Positions 27,465-36,952 are shown, counted from the first letter of the stretch. The stretch: 64,000 nt of DNA from JBOFFC01 sp051648405 (GCA_051648405.1 JBOFFC010000003.1:1-64000), one strand, 5' to 3'. Notes: generated by a model not told the origin, from the sequence alone. Numbers and translations: made by a program.

Positions 27465-29342
27465 ATGGACCCCCGACTCTTACGGATGTACGACGCCGAG
27501 CTGCGGCACGTCCGCGAGATGAGCGCCGAGTTCGCGCGCGACTTCCCGAAGATCGCCGGCCGCCTGGGCCTCGAAGGCTTCGCCTGCGCCGACCCTTACG
27601 TCGAGCGATTGCTCGAGGGCTTCGCGTTCTTAGCGGCCCGGGTCCAGTTGAAGATGGACTCTGAGTTCCCGCAGCTCGTGCAGAACCTGCTGGAGATTGT
27701 CTACCCGCACCTCATGACCCCGACGCCGTCGGCGGCCATCGTCCGTTTCGATCCCGACCTGGCGGAGGGGGCCCTGGGGGACGGCTACGTCGTTCCGCGC
27801 GGCTCGGCGCTGCGGGGCAAGCTGGTGAAGGGGCTCGCAACGCAGTGCGAGTACCGCACAGCCCACGACGTTGTCTTGTGGCCGCTGGAGCTCGTCGGCG
27901 CCGAGTACTTCGGCCGCGACGCGGTTTCCATGACCCTCCCCCGCAGCGTGAGGAGCGCCGAAGCGGGCCTCCGGTTGCGCCTGCGGGTGTCGTCTGCCCA
28001 CGCGTTCTCCGAGTTGAAGCTCGACGACGTCGTGTTCTACCTGCAGGGGAGCGAGGAGCTTCCCGTCGCGCTCTACGAGCGGCTGGTCGCGCACGCGGCA
28101 GGGGTGCTGGTGTCGGCCGCGGGCCAGCGACCGACCGACGGGGACGTCCTCGCCGCGGCGACGGTCGAGCCCGTGGGGTTTGGGTCGGAAGAAGCGCTGC
28201 TCCCCTACGAGCAGCGTTCGTTCGACGGCTACCGCCTCCTCAACGAGTACTTCACCTTCCGCGAACGGTTTCAGTTCGTCCGGTTGCGCGGGATCGGCGA
28301 CGCGCTGCGGCGCGTCGCGGGGCGCGAAGCCGACGTGACGATCTTGTTCGACCAGTCGCAACAAGGGCTCGTGGGGTCGGTCGATGCGTCGAACCTTTTG
28401 TTGCACTGCACGCCGGCCGTGAACCTGTTCCCGCGCCGCCTCGACCCCGTTTCGATCGACAGCCGGCGCTCCGAGCACCACGTCGTCCCGGACCGCACGA
28501 GGCCGCTCGACCTCGAGGTGTACCAGGTCAAACGCGTGGTGGGGGTCGGCGCGAGCGCCGAGGAGTCGCAGGAGTTCTACCCGTTCTACTCGCTCACCGA
28601 CCGCCCCGGCTCCGAGCACCGCGCCTACTACGCCGTGCGCCGCACGCCGCGGGTGATCTCGTCTTACCAGCAGAAGTACGGCACGCGGACCACCTACCTG
28701 GGGAGCGAGATGTACCTCTCGCTCGTCGATCGCGGGCAGGCGCCGTACAGGACCGACATGCAGGTGGTGGCGGTCGAGGCGTACTGCACAAACCGCGACC
28801 TGCCGCTGCGGATGCCGGTGGGAGTCGGCGCCAGCGACTTCACGATGGAGATCGGCGCGCCGGTCGTGTCGGTCCGCTGCGTGGCGGGCCCGACGGCGCC
28901 GCGGCCGTCGCTGGCCCACTCGCCGGGCGACATGGTCTGGAAGCTGCTGAGTCACCTGGGGCTGAACTACCTTTCGATCACGGATGCCGAGGGAGACCGC
29001 AGCGCGGCGACCCTCCGCGAGATGCTGCGGCTTTACTCGGACGTCCAGGACACGGCGACCCAAAAGCAGATCGACGGTGTCGTCGAGGTCGCGTCGCGGC
29101 CGATCGTCCGCCGCGTGCCGACGCCGGGCCCGATCACCTTTGGGCGCGGGCTGCAGATCACGCTGACGTTCGACGAAGAGCGCTTCGAGGGGGTCGGGAC
29201 GTTCCTCCTGGGCGCCGTGCTGGAGCGGTTCTTCGCGAAATACGTCTCGATCAACTCGTTCACCGAAACCACCCTCCGCACGCGACAACGCCAAGAGGTC
29301 ATGCGATGGCCGATCCGGATCGGACGCCGCCACATCTTGTGA
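27465..29342 (+). CDS. tssF: TssF/ImpG baseplate protein
   Basis: A 625-residue protein of standard TssF length. The start MDPRLLRMYDAELRHVREM and EFARDFPKIAGRLGLEG, followed by DPYVERLLEGFAFLAARVQ, are the family signature; QLVQNLLEIVYPHLMTPTPS follows. The C-terminus has ITLTFDEERFEGVGTFLLG and ends near IGRRHIL. It overlaps tssG by 37 bases, so the two are translationally coupled, as expected for subunits of one wedge (TssE-TssF2-TssG). Confidence 0.95.
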   Translation: MDPRLLRMYDAELRHVREMSAEFARDFPKIAGRLGLEGFACADPYVERLLEGFAFLAARVQLKMDSEFPQLVQNLLEIVYPHLMTPTPSAAIVRFDPDLAEGALGDGYVVPRGSALRGKLVKGLATQCEYRTAHDVVLWPLELVGAEYFGRDAVSMTLPRSVRSAEAGLRLRLRVSSAHAFSELKLDDVVFYLQGSEELPVALYERLVAHAAGVLVSAAGQRPTDGDVLAAATVEPVGFGSEEALLPYEQRSFDGYRLLNEYFTFRERFQFVRLRGIGDALRRVAGREADVTILFDQSQQGLVGSVDASNLLLHCTPAVNLFPRRLDPVSIDSRRSEHHVVPDRTRPLDLEVYQVKRVVGVGASAEESQEFYPFYSLTDRPGSEHRAYYAVRRTPRVISSYQQKYGTRTTYLGSEMYLSLVDRGQAPYRTDMQVVAVEAYCTNRDLPLRMPVGVGASDFTMEIGAPVVSVRCVAGPTAPRPSLAHSPGDMVWKLLSHLGLNYLSITDAEGDRSAATLREMLRLYSDVQDTATQKQIDGVVEVASRPIVRRVPTPGPITFGRGLQITLTFDEERFEGVGTFLLGAVLERFFAKYVSINSFTETTLRTRQRQEVMRWPIRIGRRHIL

Positions 29343-30361
29343 AGCTGCTCGAAGAGCTGCGGCGAAACCCGCACGGCTTCGACTTCTTTCAAGCGGTCCG
29401 GCTGCTCGACTGCGCGCACCCCGACAAACCCCAGACGGGGCGGGGCCAACGCTGCGACGACGACGCCGTGCGGATCGAGCAGGAGGCGTCGATGGCGTTC
29501 GCCCCCTCGACGCTCTCGAAGGCCGACGCGCCGAGCGCCGGCCGACCGTGGCGCCTCGTCCAGTCGTTCTTCGGCTTGCTCGGCCCCAACGGGCCCCTGC
29601 CGATGCACCTGACCGAGTACACGCGCGACCGACGGCGCGACCGCGGCGACGAGACGTTTCTGCACTTCCTAAACGTCTTCCACCACCGAATGGCGGGCTT
29701 TTTCTACCGGGCGTGGGCCCGTGTACGCCCGACGGTAAGCCACGACCAACCCTCCGCCGACCGGTTCAGCGAGTACGTCGGGTCGCTGTTCGGGCTGGGG
29801 ATGCCGTCGCTCCGCGGTCGCGACGCGTTCCCCGACCTCCCCAAACGCCACTTCGCCGGGCTGCTCAGTTGCCAGGCGCGGCACGCCGAGGGGCTCGAAG
29901 CGATCCTCAGCGGCTACTTTTGCTTCCCGGTGCGCGTCGAGGAATTCGTCGGCCAGTGGGTCGAGGTGCCGGGCAACAGCCGGTGTTTTACTGGACAGGC
30001 GTCGGCAGTCCTGGGAGTCGAGACGATCGTCGGCTCACACTTCTGGGACTGTCAGCAGAAGTTCCGCGTGGTCATCGGGCCGCTGACGCTGGAGGACTAC
30101 AAGCGGATGCTCCCCGGGGGCGCCGCGGACGGGGCCGACCGCCGCGAGAGCCTCGCGACGCTCGTCGCGGCGGTGCGGACCTACGTCGGCGACGAGCTCG
30201 ACTGGGACCTGCAACTGGTCCTACGCAAGGAGGAGGTCCCCCCCTCAGAGCTGGGGTCCGGCGCTTGCTTGGGGTGGACAAGCTGGATGCCGTCGCCGAC
30301 AACGCTGCGAGACGCCGACGACCTAGTCCTCCACCCGTTGGAGATGGCCTACACGGGGTGA
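29306..30361 (+). CDS. tssG: TssG/ImpH baseplate protein
   Basis: A 351-residue protein from the ATG at 29306 (MADPDRTPPHLVKLLEELRR), overlapping the end of tssF. NPHGFDFFQAVRLLDCAHPD, ASMAFAPSTL, FFGLLGPNGPLPMHLTEYTR, FLHFLNVFHHRMAGFFYRAW and LSGYFCFPVRVEEFVGQW are clear TssG motifs. TssG holds the TssF pair in the wedge and contacts TssK. Confidence 0.95.
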   Translation: MADPDRTPPHLVKLLEELRRNPHGFDFFQAVRLLDCAHPDKPQTGRGQRCDDDAVRIEQEASMAFAPSTLSKADAPSAGRPWRLVQSFFGLLGPNGPLPMHLTEYTRDRRRDRGDETFLHFLNVFHHRMAGFFYRAWARVRPTVSHDQPSADRFSEYVGSLFGLGMPSLRGRDAFPDLPKRHFAGLLSCQARHAEGLEAILSGYFCFPVRVEEFVGQWVEVPGNSRCFTGQASAVLGVETIVGSHFWDCQQKFRVVIGPLTLEDYKRMLPGGAADGADRRESLATLVAAVRTYVGDELDWDLQLVLRKEEVPPSELGSGACLGWTSWMPSPTTLRDADDLVLHPLEMAYTG

Positions 30362-30424
30362 CGCCTCCCCCGCGCGGCCGGTCGATCTCCGCGCACCACG
30401 AGTTCCTCAACACAGGGGCTTTCC

Positions 30425-33145
30425 ATGAGCGAGATCCGGCGGAGCAACCTGTTCGGCAAGCTCAACAGCCTGAGCTACAAGTCCGTCGAGAGCGCGACCG
30501 TGTTCTGCAAGATGCGCGGCAACCCCTACGTAGAGGTCGCGCACTGGCTTCACCAGGTCCTGCAGCTCGCCGACTCGGACCTGCACCGCATCATCCGGCA
30601 CTTCGGACTCGAACCGGCCCGCGTGGCGCGGGACCTGACCGAGGCGCTCGATCGGCTGCCGCGCGGCGCCTCGGCGGTGTCGGACCTTTCGCCGCACGTC
30701 GAGGAGCTCGCCGAGCGTGGCTGGGTCTACGCGTCGCTGTTGTTCGGGCAGTCGAAGGTCCGGACAGGTCACTTGGTCGTCGGCGCGCTCAAGACGCGTG
30801 GGCTCGCGCACGTGCTGACGGCGATCTCGCGTGAGTTCGAGAAGATCAACGCCGACGAGCTCGCGGGGCGCTACCAAGAAGTGACCGCGGGCTCGGTCGA
30901 AGAAGGGCTCGCGGCGGCCGAGGCGGGGGTGGTCGGGGGCGCCGCGGCGCCGGGCGAAGTGTCGGGCGCCATCGCCCCGGCGGCGATGGGGAAGCAAGAG
31001 GCGTTGCGGCAGTTCTCGGTGGACCTCACGGAGCAGGCCCGCAACGGCGAGATCGACCCGATCATCGGCCGCGACGCCGAGATCCGCCAAGTCGTCGATG
31101 TGCTGATGCGGCGACGCCAGAACAACCCGATGCTCACCGGCGAGGCGGGGGTCGGCAAGACGGCGGTTGTCGAAGGCTTCGCCCTGCGCATCGCCGCCGG
31201 GGACGTGCCGCCGCCGCTGCGCGACGTGACGCTGCGCACGCTCGACGTCGGCGCCCTGCAGGCCGGCGCGAGCATGAAGGGGGAGTTCGAGAACCGGTTG
31301 AAGCAAGTCATCGAGGAGGTCCAAGCCTCCGAGAAGCCGGTGATCCTGTTCATCGACGAGGCCCACACGCTCGTCGGCGCTGGGGGCGCCGAGGGAGTCG
31401 GCGACGCCGCGAACCTGCTCAAGCCCGCGTTGGCGCGCGGCCGGCTCCGCACGATCGCCGCGACCACTTGGGCCGAGTACAAGAAGCACATCGAGAAGGA
31501 CCCCGCGCTCACGCGGCGGTTCCAGGTCGTCCAGGTGCAGGAGCCCTCCGAGGCGCAAGCGCTGCGGATGATGCGCAGCATGGCTTCGACTCTCGAGAAG
31601 CACCACCGCGCCCCGATCCTCGACGAAGCGCTCGAAGCGTCGGTGAGCCTCTCGCACCGCTACATCCCCGCACGGCAGCTCCCCGACAAGTCGGTCAGCC
31701 TGCTCGACACGGCGTGCGCGCGGGTGGCGATCAGCCAGCACGCGGTGCCGGCCGAGGTGGACGACTCGCGCCGCCAGATCGAGTCGCTCGAGACCGAGCT
31801 CGCAATCCTCAAGAACGAGGCCGCCGGCGGCTTCGAGACCACCACCCGCCAGGAGCGCGCCGTTGCGGCGATCGCGACCGAGAGAGAGCGGCTCGGCGAG
31901 CTCGAGGCGCGCTGGGAGAAAGAGAAGGACCTCGTCGGCAAGGTCCTCGAGATCCACGGGAAGCTCCGCGCCGCGTCGGACGACGGTCCGCTCGCCGCCG
32001 AGGCGACGTCGGCCGCAGAGACGCCGAGCATCGCGCCGGCCGCTGCTCCGATCGACCGTGAGAAGCTCGTCGCCGAGCTCACCACGCTCAAGGCCGACCT
32101 CGCGACGCTGCAAGGCGAGACGCCGCTGATCACGCCGTTCGTCGACAAGCAGGCGGTCGCGTCGGTGGTCGCCGACTGGACCGGGATCCCCGTCGGCTCG
32201 ATGGTCCGCAACGAGGTCGCGGCGGTCCTGGGGCTGAAGCAGCGCCTCTCCCGACGAGTCCTCGGCCAGGACCACGCCCTGGAGACAATCGCCAAACGGG
32301 TCCAGACCGCCCGTGCGAACCTCGACAACCCGAGCAAGCCGGTCGGTGTGTTCTTGCTCGCCGGCCCGAGCGGCGTCGGCAAGACTGAGACCGCGCTGAC
32401 CCTCGCCGAGGCGCTCTACGGCGGCGAGCAGAACGTGATCACGATCAACATGAGCGAGTTCCAGGAGGCGCACACCGTCTCGACGCTCAAGGGGGCGCCC
32501 CCCGGCTACGTCGGGTACGGCGAGGGGGGGGTCCTGACCGAGGCCGTGCGACGCCGCCCCTACTCGGTGGTGCTGCTCGACGAAGTCGAGAAGGCCCACC
32601 CCGACGTCCACGAGATCTTCTTCCAGGTGTTCGACAAGGGGGTGATGGAGGACGGCGAGGGGCGGCTGATCGACTTCAAGAACACGATCATCCTGCTGAC
32701 CTCGAACGTCGGCAGCGACCTCGTCATGAGCCTCTGCAAGGACCCCGACCTCATGCCGTCCGCCGATGCGCTCGCCCGCGCGCTGCGCGAACCGGCCCTG
32801 AAAGTGTTCCCCGCGGCGCTCCTGGGCCGGCTGACGATGGTCCCTTACTTCCCGCTGTCGGACGCGATGGTGGGGGACATCGCGCGGCTACAGCTCGGAC
32901 GCGTCGCAAAGCGAATGATGGCGAACCACGGCGTGCGGCTCGACTACGGGGACGAGGTCGTCAAGCTGATCGCCAGCCGCTGCACCGAGCTCGAGAGCGG
33001 CGGCCGCATGATCGACGCGATCCTCACCAGCACGATGCTCCCCGCGCTGAGCACCGAGATCCTGACGCGGATGCTCGACGGCGCATCGATGAGCGCCGCG
33101 CTGGTGAAAGTCTCAGAGGGCGAGTTCGCGTTCGAGTACGAGTAG
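30425..33145 (+). CDS. tssH: ClpV/TssH AAA+ sheath-disassembly ATPase
   Basis: A 906-residue Clp/HSP100 ATPase. The N-terminal domain (about 1-150) is the ClpV type rather than ClpB, with SVESATVFCKMRGNPYVEVA. The first AAA domain has Walker A GEAGVGKT (239-246) and a VILFIDEAH Walker B; a middle coiled coil follows, then the second AAA domain with GPSGVGKT (647-654) and SVVLLDEVEKAHPDV. ClpV extracts TssC from contracted sheaths for reuse. It closes the rightward T6SS arm and converges with the next gene 20 bases away. An Ala/Gly/Glu-rich linker (about 150-190) separates the N-domain from the first AAA domain. Confidence 0.96.
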   Translation: MSEIRRSNLFGKLNSLSYKSVESATVFCKMRGNPYVEVAHWLHQVLQLADSDLHRIIRHFGLEPARVARDLTEALDRLPRGASAVSDLSPHVEELAERGWVYASLLFGQSKVRTGHLVVGALKTRGLAHVLTAISREFEKINADELAGRYQEVTAGSVEEGLAAAEAGVVGGAAAPGEVSGAIAPAAMGKQEALRQFSVDLTEQARNGEIDPIIGRDAEIRQVVDVLMRRRQNNPMLTGEAGVGKTAVVEGFALRIAAGDVPPPLRDVTLRTLDVGALQAGASMKGEFENRLKQVIEEVQASEKPVILFIDEAHTLVGAGGAEGVGDAANLLKPALARGRLRTIAATTWAEYKKHIEKDPALTRRFQVVQVQEPSEAQALRMMRSMASTLEKHHRAPILDEALEASVSLSHRYIPARQLPDKSVSLLDTACARVAISQHAVPAEVDDSRRQIESLETELAILKNEAAGGFETTTRQERAVAAIATERERLGELEARWEKEKDLVGKVLEIHGKLRAASDDGPLAAEATSAAETPSIAPAAAPIDREKLVAELTTLKADLATLQGETPLITPFVDKQAVASVVADWTGIPVGSMVRNEVAAVLGLKQRLSRRVLGQDHALETIAKRVQTARANLDNPSKPVGVFLLAGPSGVGKTETALTLAEALYGGEQNVITINMSEFQEAHTVSTLKGAPPGYVGYGEGGVLTEAVRRRPYSVVLLDEVEKAHPDVHEIFFQVFDKGVMEDGEGRLIDFKNTIILLTSNVGSDLVMSLCKDPDLMPSADALARALREPALKVFPAALLGRLTMVPYFPLSDAMVGDIARLQLGRVAKRMMANHGVRLDYGDEVVKLIASRCTELESGGRMIDAILTSTMLPALSTEILTRMLDGASMSAALVKVSEGEFAFEYE

Positions 33146-33165
33146 GTAGGCGCGGAACGACGGCG

Positions 33166-34773
33166 TCAGACCTGGAGCCCCTCCTCTTCCTCGGGCGGAG
33201 CTTCCGACGGCATTTGCTCCTCTTCTGGCGCCGCGGACGGGCTGCCGCTTGCGCCTACCGCAGCCAGGAGCGACGATCCTGCGTTGAGCCCTTCGAAGGA
33301 GGGCGTGGGGTTGAACGGCTCCGGCACGGGCGAGGGATCGACTTCCGGGGGCGCCTCGAAGGAGGGCGCCAGATCGAACGGTTCGGGCCCCGGTGAGGGG
33401 AACGTGTCGGCAGGCGCTTCGAACGAGGGCGCCGGGTCGAACGGCTCGGCGGGGATCGCCGGCGGATTGTCGATTGCCGGCTGACCGACCTCGGGATTCG
33501 GCACAGACTCTGCCAAGGGGCTGACCAGCTCGGGAGATCGCAGCGTCGGTGGAGACGGCGCTTCGGGCGGCGGCAACTCCGTTGGCGGGCCCTCCAGCGG
33601 AACCGGTTCACCGAACCTCGGCGCCGGCACCGACTCGGCGAGCGGGCTCACGGGTTCGCCCTGAAAGGTCTCGGGCGATCGGAGCGTGGGGGGAGGGCCG
33701 TCGCCGGCGGTCCCCTCGGGCGCGAACTCGGGCGGGGCGCTTTGGGGCACGGTATCGGGCGGGGGCGCCTCTTGCGGCGCGAACTCGGGTTCGAAGGTAG
33801 GCAGTCGCGGCGGTCGCGGGATCCGCGGGTTGTCCAAGGGATTGAACGGGTCCCCAAACGGGTTGGGCTGGTCGGGCGCGAACTCGGGCGCCGGCCCAGG
33901 TGGTTGCTCGGTGGGTCGGAACCCGGGGCCCTTGGGGAACTCCGTCTCCCGGAACGGCAGCGGCTCTGCGGGTGGCGGCGTCTTCGGGACCGCGGTAAGC
34001 CCCCCTTCGCCCACGGAGGCCGCGCCCCCTTCGGCGCCCGCTTCGGCCCCGGCGAGCGCCCCCCCTTCGGCGCCAGCCGCAGCCCCTCCCTCGGCGCCGG
34101 CGACAGCGCCCCCTTCAGCGCCGGCGAGCGCGCCCCCTTCGGCGCCGGCCGCAGCCCCTCCTTCAGCCCCAGCGAGCGCGCCCGCTTCGGCGCCGGCAAC
34201 TGCGCCCCCTTCAGCGCCGGCGACAGCGAGCCCTTCCGCGGCCCCCGCTGCCGCCCCTCCCGCGACGCCGATCTGGACGATCGCCTCCCCTTGACCGACG
34301 AATCGGCCGGCGTTTTCGGCGCGCCGCCCCTCCTTCTCCGCCTGAAGGAACTCTTTGCCGAGGCGTTCACCGATCGCTTTCCCCCCCTCGGCCGGATCGC
34401 TGGCGAACTTGCCGATTCCAACGAGGGTGTCGAATTTTTCCTTGGCGATCTTTATCGCCTCTGCTTCGGGGTCGTCTGCTTCTGCGAGACGCGACAGCGC
34501 TTCGGCGAGCTGCACGGGGGGGAGCATCTTGAGAAAGCCGATCGACGCGTTGGCCCGACCCTTTTCGCGGCCCTTCTGGAAGTCGGCGATTGCTTGCTCG
34601 CCGTCGCGGATGCCTTGCGCGGTTTCCGGCGCGACGCCGAGCGCCTCGAACGCGGAGTTCTGCGCCGCTTGCAGCTTCCCCGTCACCGCGGCCTCGGCGG
34701 ACTGGCTCGCCTGCGCGATCAACGCGGGATCGACCCCAATGCCGCGCATCCAGTTGTCGTGTTCGCCGGCCAT
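33166..34773 (-). CDS. Repeat-rich protein downstream of clpV, unknown function
   Basis: A 535-residue protein with no signal peptide. Residues 1-165 are helical and charged, with no family I recognise. Residues ~168-250 are an AGAEGGA-x octad repeat that could behave like a glycine-zipper or membrane-seeking segment. Residues ~265-500 are Pro/Glu/Phe-rich and contain repeated blocks: TLRSPE with SPLAESVP twice, and PF(D/N)xxPSFE three times. The last residues are acidic. It is the last gene of the five-gene minus-strand group convergent with clpV, so a T6SS-related role as cargo or scaffold is suggested by position only. Confidence 0.6.
   Translation of the reverse strand: MAGEHDNWMRGIGVDPALIAQASQSAEAAVTGKLQAAQNSAFEALGVAPETAQGIRDGEQAIADFQKGREKGRANASIGFLKMLPPVQLAEALSRLAEADDPEAEAIKIAKEKFDTLVGIGKFASDPAEGGKAIGERLGKEFLQAEKEGRRAENAGRFVGQGEAIVQIGVAGGAAAGAAEGLAVAGAEGGAVAGAEAGALAGAEGGAAAGAEGGALAGAEGGAVAGAEGGAAAGAEGGALAGAEAGAEGGAASVGEGGLTAVPKTPPPAEPLPFRETEFPKGPGFRPTEQPPGPAPEFAPDQPNPFGDPFNPLDNPRIPRPPRLPTFEPEFAPQEAPPPDTVPQSAPPEFAPEGTAGDGPPPTLRSPETFQGEPVSPLAESVPAPRFGEPVPLEGPPTELPPPEAPSPPTLRSPELVSPLAESVPNPEVGQPAIDNPPAIPAEPFDPAPSFEAPADTFPSPGPEPFDLAPSFEAPPEVDPSPVPEPFNPTPSFEGLNAGSSLLAAVGASGSPSAAPEEEQMPSEAPPEEEEGLQV
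34024..34224 (-). repeat. 24-bp minisatellite encoding AGAEGGA-x repeats
   Basis: Roughly eight copies of a 24-bp unit encode AGAEGG(A)(V/L/A)-type octads. The bases are nearly identical from unit to unit with a few substitutions, so the copy number may change by slippage or recombination without shifting the frame. Confidence 0.8.
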
Positions 34774-34804
34774 CGAGAGACTCTTGGAAAGAGAGGCGGT
34801 TGGT

Positions 34805-35686
34805 TCACTTGCCGCTGGCTTGCTTGGCGAAGAGCTGCGCCAGGTGCTTGAGGGCGTCGCCGATGATCCGCTTGAGGCTGGTCGTCACGCCGAAGGGGTT
34901 GTCGTCCATGTGCTGGATCAGCGGCTCGGAGTTCACGTACAGGATGTACTCCTTCATGATCCCCTGCGACTTCTTGAGCTCCGTCGTGCGCGCCTTGCCT
35001 TCTGCCGCGCCGTTGGCGGCGTCGAGCGATTCGGCCAGACGCGTGTCGAGCGTGTCGAGCACCGACCCGAGCTTGACCATGTTCTCGTCGATCTGCCGGA
35101 GCAGCTCGTCGCTCTCGGCGCCGTAAAAGGCGCGGACCCCTTTCTTCAGCTCCTCGATGTTCGTCTCGAGGATGCCCCGAGTGCTGTGCCAGACTGCGGC
35201 CCCTTTGTCCAGCGCCGCCACGCCCAGTTCGGGAGGAGGGACCGGGTTGGGCCGTTCGGGGGTCTTCGGCATCGCGGCCACTCCCGAAAGCACCCTGGCG
35301 GCGCCGCGGCCGGGGGCCACCACGCCGTCGGGCTTGAACTGGCCGAGCGACTGCTGGAACTCCTCGATCGCCTGCTGAAGCTTCGGGCCGTACTCGCCAT
35401 CGACCTTGAGCTTCGCGCCGGCGCGGTCCACAAGCGCCTGCTGCACTTTCTCGACGTCGGCCGGGTCGTTCTTGGCGCCTTTGCCGACCGTTGCGGCGAT
35501 GAAGCCACCGCCGGCCCCGGCCCCGGTGCCGGCCGCGGCCCCAGCGGCGCGGGCGATCATCTCTTCGATCTCGGCGAGCTGCGATTCCTCCTGCGGTGTG
35601 ATCTTTCCGTCGGCGGCGAACAGCGTGCGCGCCTCGGCGAGCGTCTTGCGGTGCTCGTCGAGTTCCTGGAGGAGCGACTTAGACAC
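34805..35686 (-). CDS. Candidate T6SS-linked protein: shared N-terminal module plus peptidoglycan-binding domain
   Basis: A 293-residue protein, start GTG at 35686 (MSKSLLQELDEHRKTLAEAR). Residues 1-44 contain an EF-hand-like stretch AADGKITPQEESQL and are 27/44 identical to the start of the next upstream protein (36952). A Gly/Ala linker is followed by a PG_binding_1-like domain (about 66-126: NDPADVEKVQQALVDRAG, then KVDGEYGPKLQQAIEEFQ). Residues ~150-293 are helical and of unknown type. There is no signal peptide, so contact with peptidoglycan would need T6SS export or another route. It could be a cell-wall-targeted effector or a carrier. Function is not established. Confidence 0.6.
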   Translation of the reverse strand: MSKSLLQELDEHRKTLAEARTLFAADGKITPQEESQLAEIEEMIARAAGAAAGTGAGAGGGFIAATVGKGAKNDPADVEKVQQALVDRAGAKLKVDGEYGPKLQQAIEEFQQSLGQFKPDGVVAPGRGAARVLSGVAAMPKTPERPNPVPPPELGVAALDKGAAVWHSTRGILETNIEELKKGVRAFYGAESDELLRQIDENMVKLGSVLDTLDTRLAESLDAANGAAEGKARTTELKKSQGIMKEYILYVNSEPLIQHMDDNPFGVTTSLKRIIGDALKHLAQLFAKQASGK

Positions 35687-35743
35687 GGCACGCTCACGGG
35701 ATGGGGTTGGTGCTCGTCCGGGGCGCCGGCGACACGGGTCGGG

Positions 35744-36952
35744 CTACGCCCCGAGCGACTCGTACGACTTCTTGATGTCGCCTGCGGCCTTCTTCGCTGC
35801 TTTGATCGCCTGGGCCTCGTCGGCGTCGGAAGTGTAGCTGCCGAAGTCGACCCCCAGGCGGCTACTCGGTCCGAGGACGCCGATCGCTGTGAGGCGATCC
35901 TCGATCGCGTCGTAGTCGAGCACGCCCGAGTCGGCTGCGAGCGAGCTCATCCACAGGACCCAGATGTCCTGCTCCATCTCCTTGGCCGTCTTGAGCTTCA
36001 TCCCGGCGACTTTCGTCTTCGCCGACTTGAGGCTCGTCGTCGCGGAGGCGAGCTTGAGCGACGAGACGGCCTGGTGGTAATCGACGACCGACGTGACGAG
36101 ATCGACGGTCTCCTCGACGGTGTGGTCGGGGCGTCCCCCTTCCAGGTGGCGCCGGACCTCGGCGATGGCGTAGTTGGCGGCGTCGTTGGCGAGCACGGTG
36201 TTGGCGCCCGACTTGGAGAGCGTCGCCACCTGCTTGCCGACCTCGGCGAAGCGCTTCCAGACGCGGAGCTGCTGCGTCTCGGGGCTGATGTCGCGCGCCG
36301 GGTCGAGGCCGTCCTTGCCGATCTTCGTGAGCTCCCCGAGCGCCGCGCCGCCGCCGGAGGCGATCGCGTTCGAGCCGACGTTGTACGCCGCCCACATCGC
36401 CGGGGCCTTGGCGAGGGAAGCGCCCGCGACCGCCGCCGGGAGCGCGACGGCGCCGACCGCGGCGATCGCGACGCTCGCCGCGGTGCCGATGACGATGTTC
36501 TTCCACATCTCTTGGTTGTCGGCCTCGGCCCCGCCGGCCTTGATCGCGGCGGAGTAGTCGCCGTAGGCGTCGGTGTAGATGTCGAAGAGCTTGCTGAACT
36601 TGCGATCCGCCTCGGTGAGGAAATCCGAGGCGGCCGCGCAGTACGCCGTCAGCTCGACCGCGCTCACGACAAACGCCCCCCGCGCCTCCTCGACGTCGTC
36701 GAGGTTGAAGTACTCGGGCGTTAGTTCCTCCTGCGGTTCCTGCTTGACGTTTTCCTTCCCGGGGGTGGCCTTCGCCCCGCCCCCTCCCGCTTCGCCGAGC
36801 GCCTTGTCGAGGACCTTGTCGATCATCGCTTCGAGCTCGTCGAGCTTGCCGCGCTCTTGGGGCGTGACCTCGCCGTCGAGGGCGTACATCTCCCGCGCAT
36901 CGGCGAGCGTCTTGCGGTACTCGTCGAGTTCTTGGCGGAGCGTCTTGGGCAC
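35744..36952 (-). CDS. Candidate T6SS-linked protein: shared N-terminal module plus hydrophobic segment
   Basis: A 402-residue protein, start GTG at 36952 (MPKTLRQELDEYRKTLADAR). The first 44 residues match the module of the 35686 protein, including ALDGEVTPQERGKL. A charged linker leads to a helical region (about 85-145), then a long Ala/Val-rich hydrophobic stretch (about 152-188), flanked by helices to the end. The pattern of amphipathic helices around a hydrophobic hairpin recalls pore-forming toxins, but I recognise no family. It has no signal peptide. Its closest neighbours are the peptidoglycan-binding paralogue (57 bases) and the 1,399-residue modular protein (66 bases). An immunity gene is not obvious. 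Confidence 0.55.
   Translation of the reverse strand: MPKTLRQELDEYRKTLADAREMYALDGEVTPQERGKLDELEAMIDKVLDKALGEAGGGGAKATPGKENVKQEPQEELTPEYFNLDDVEEARGAFVVSAVELTAYCAAASDFLTEADRKFSKLFDIYTDAYGDYSAAIKAGGAEADNQEMWKNIVIGTAASVAIAAVGAVALPAAVAGASLAKAPAMWAAYNVGSNAIASGGGAALGELTKIGKDGLDPARDISPETQQLRVWKRFAEVGKQVATLSKSGANTVLANDAANYAIAEVRRHLEGGRPDHTVEETVDLVTSVVDYHQAVSSLKLASATTSLKSAKTKVAGMKLKTAKEMEQDIWVLWMSSLAADSGVLDYDAIEDRLTAIGVLGPSSRLGVDFGSYTSDADEAQAIKAAKKAAGDIKKSYESLGA

Noticed and set aside
27845..29305. A long upstream extension of the tssG frame
   Set aside because: It overlaps tssF and reads as Arg/Pro-rich noise; the tssG family signature begins at the ATG at 29306.
30407..32611. A ~730-codon minus-strand open frame opposite clpV
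   Set aside because: Antisense shadow of a strongly conserved ATPase.
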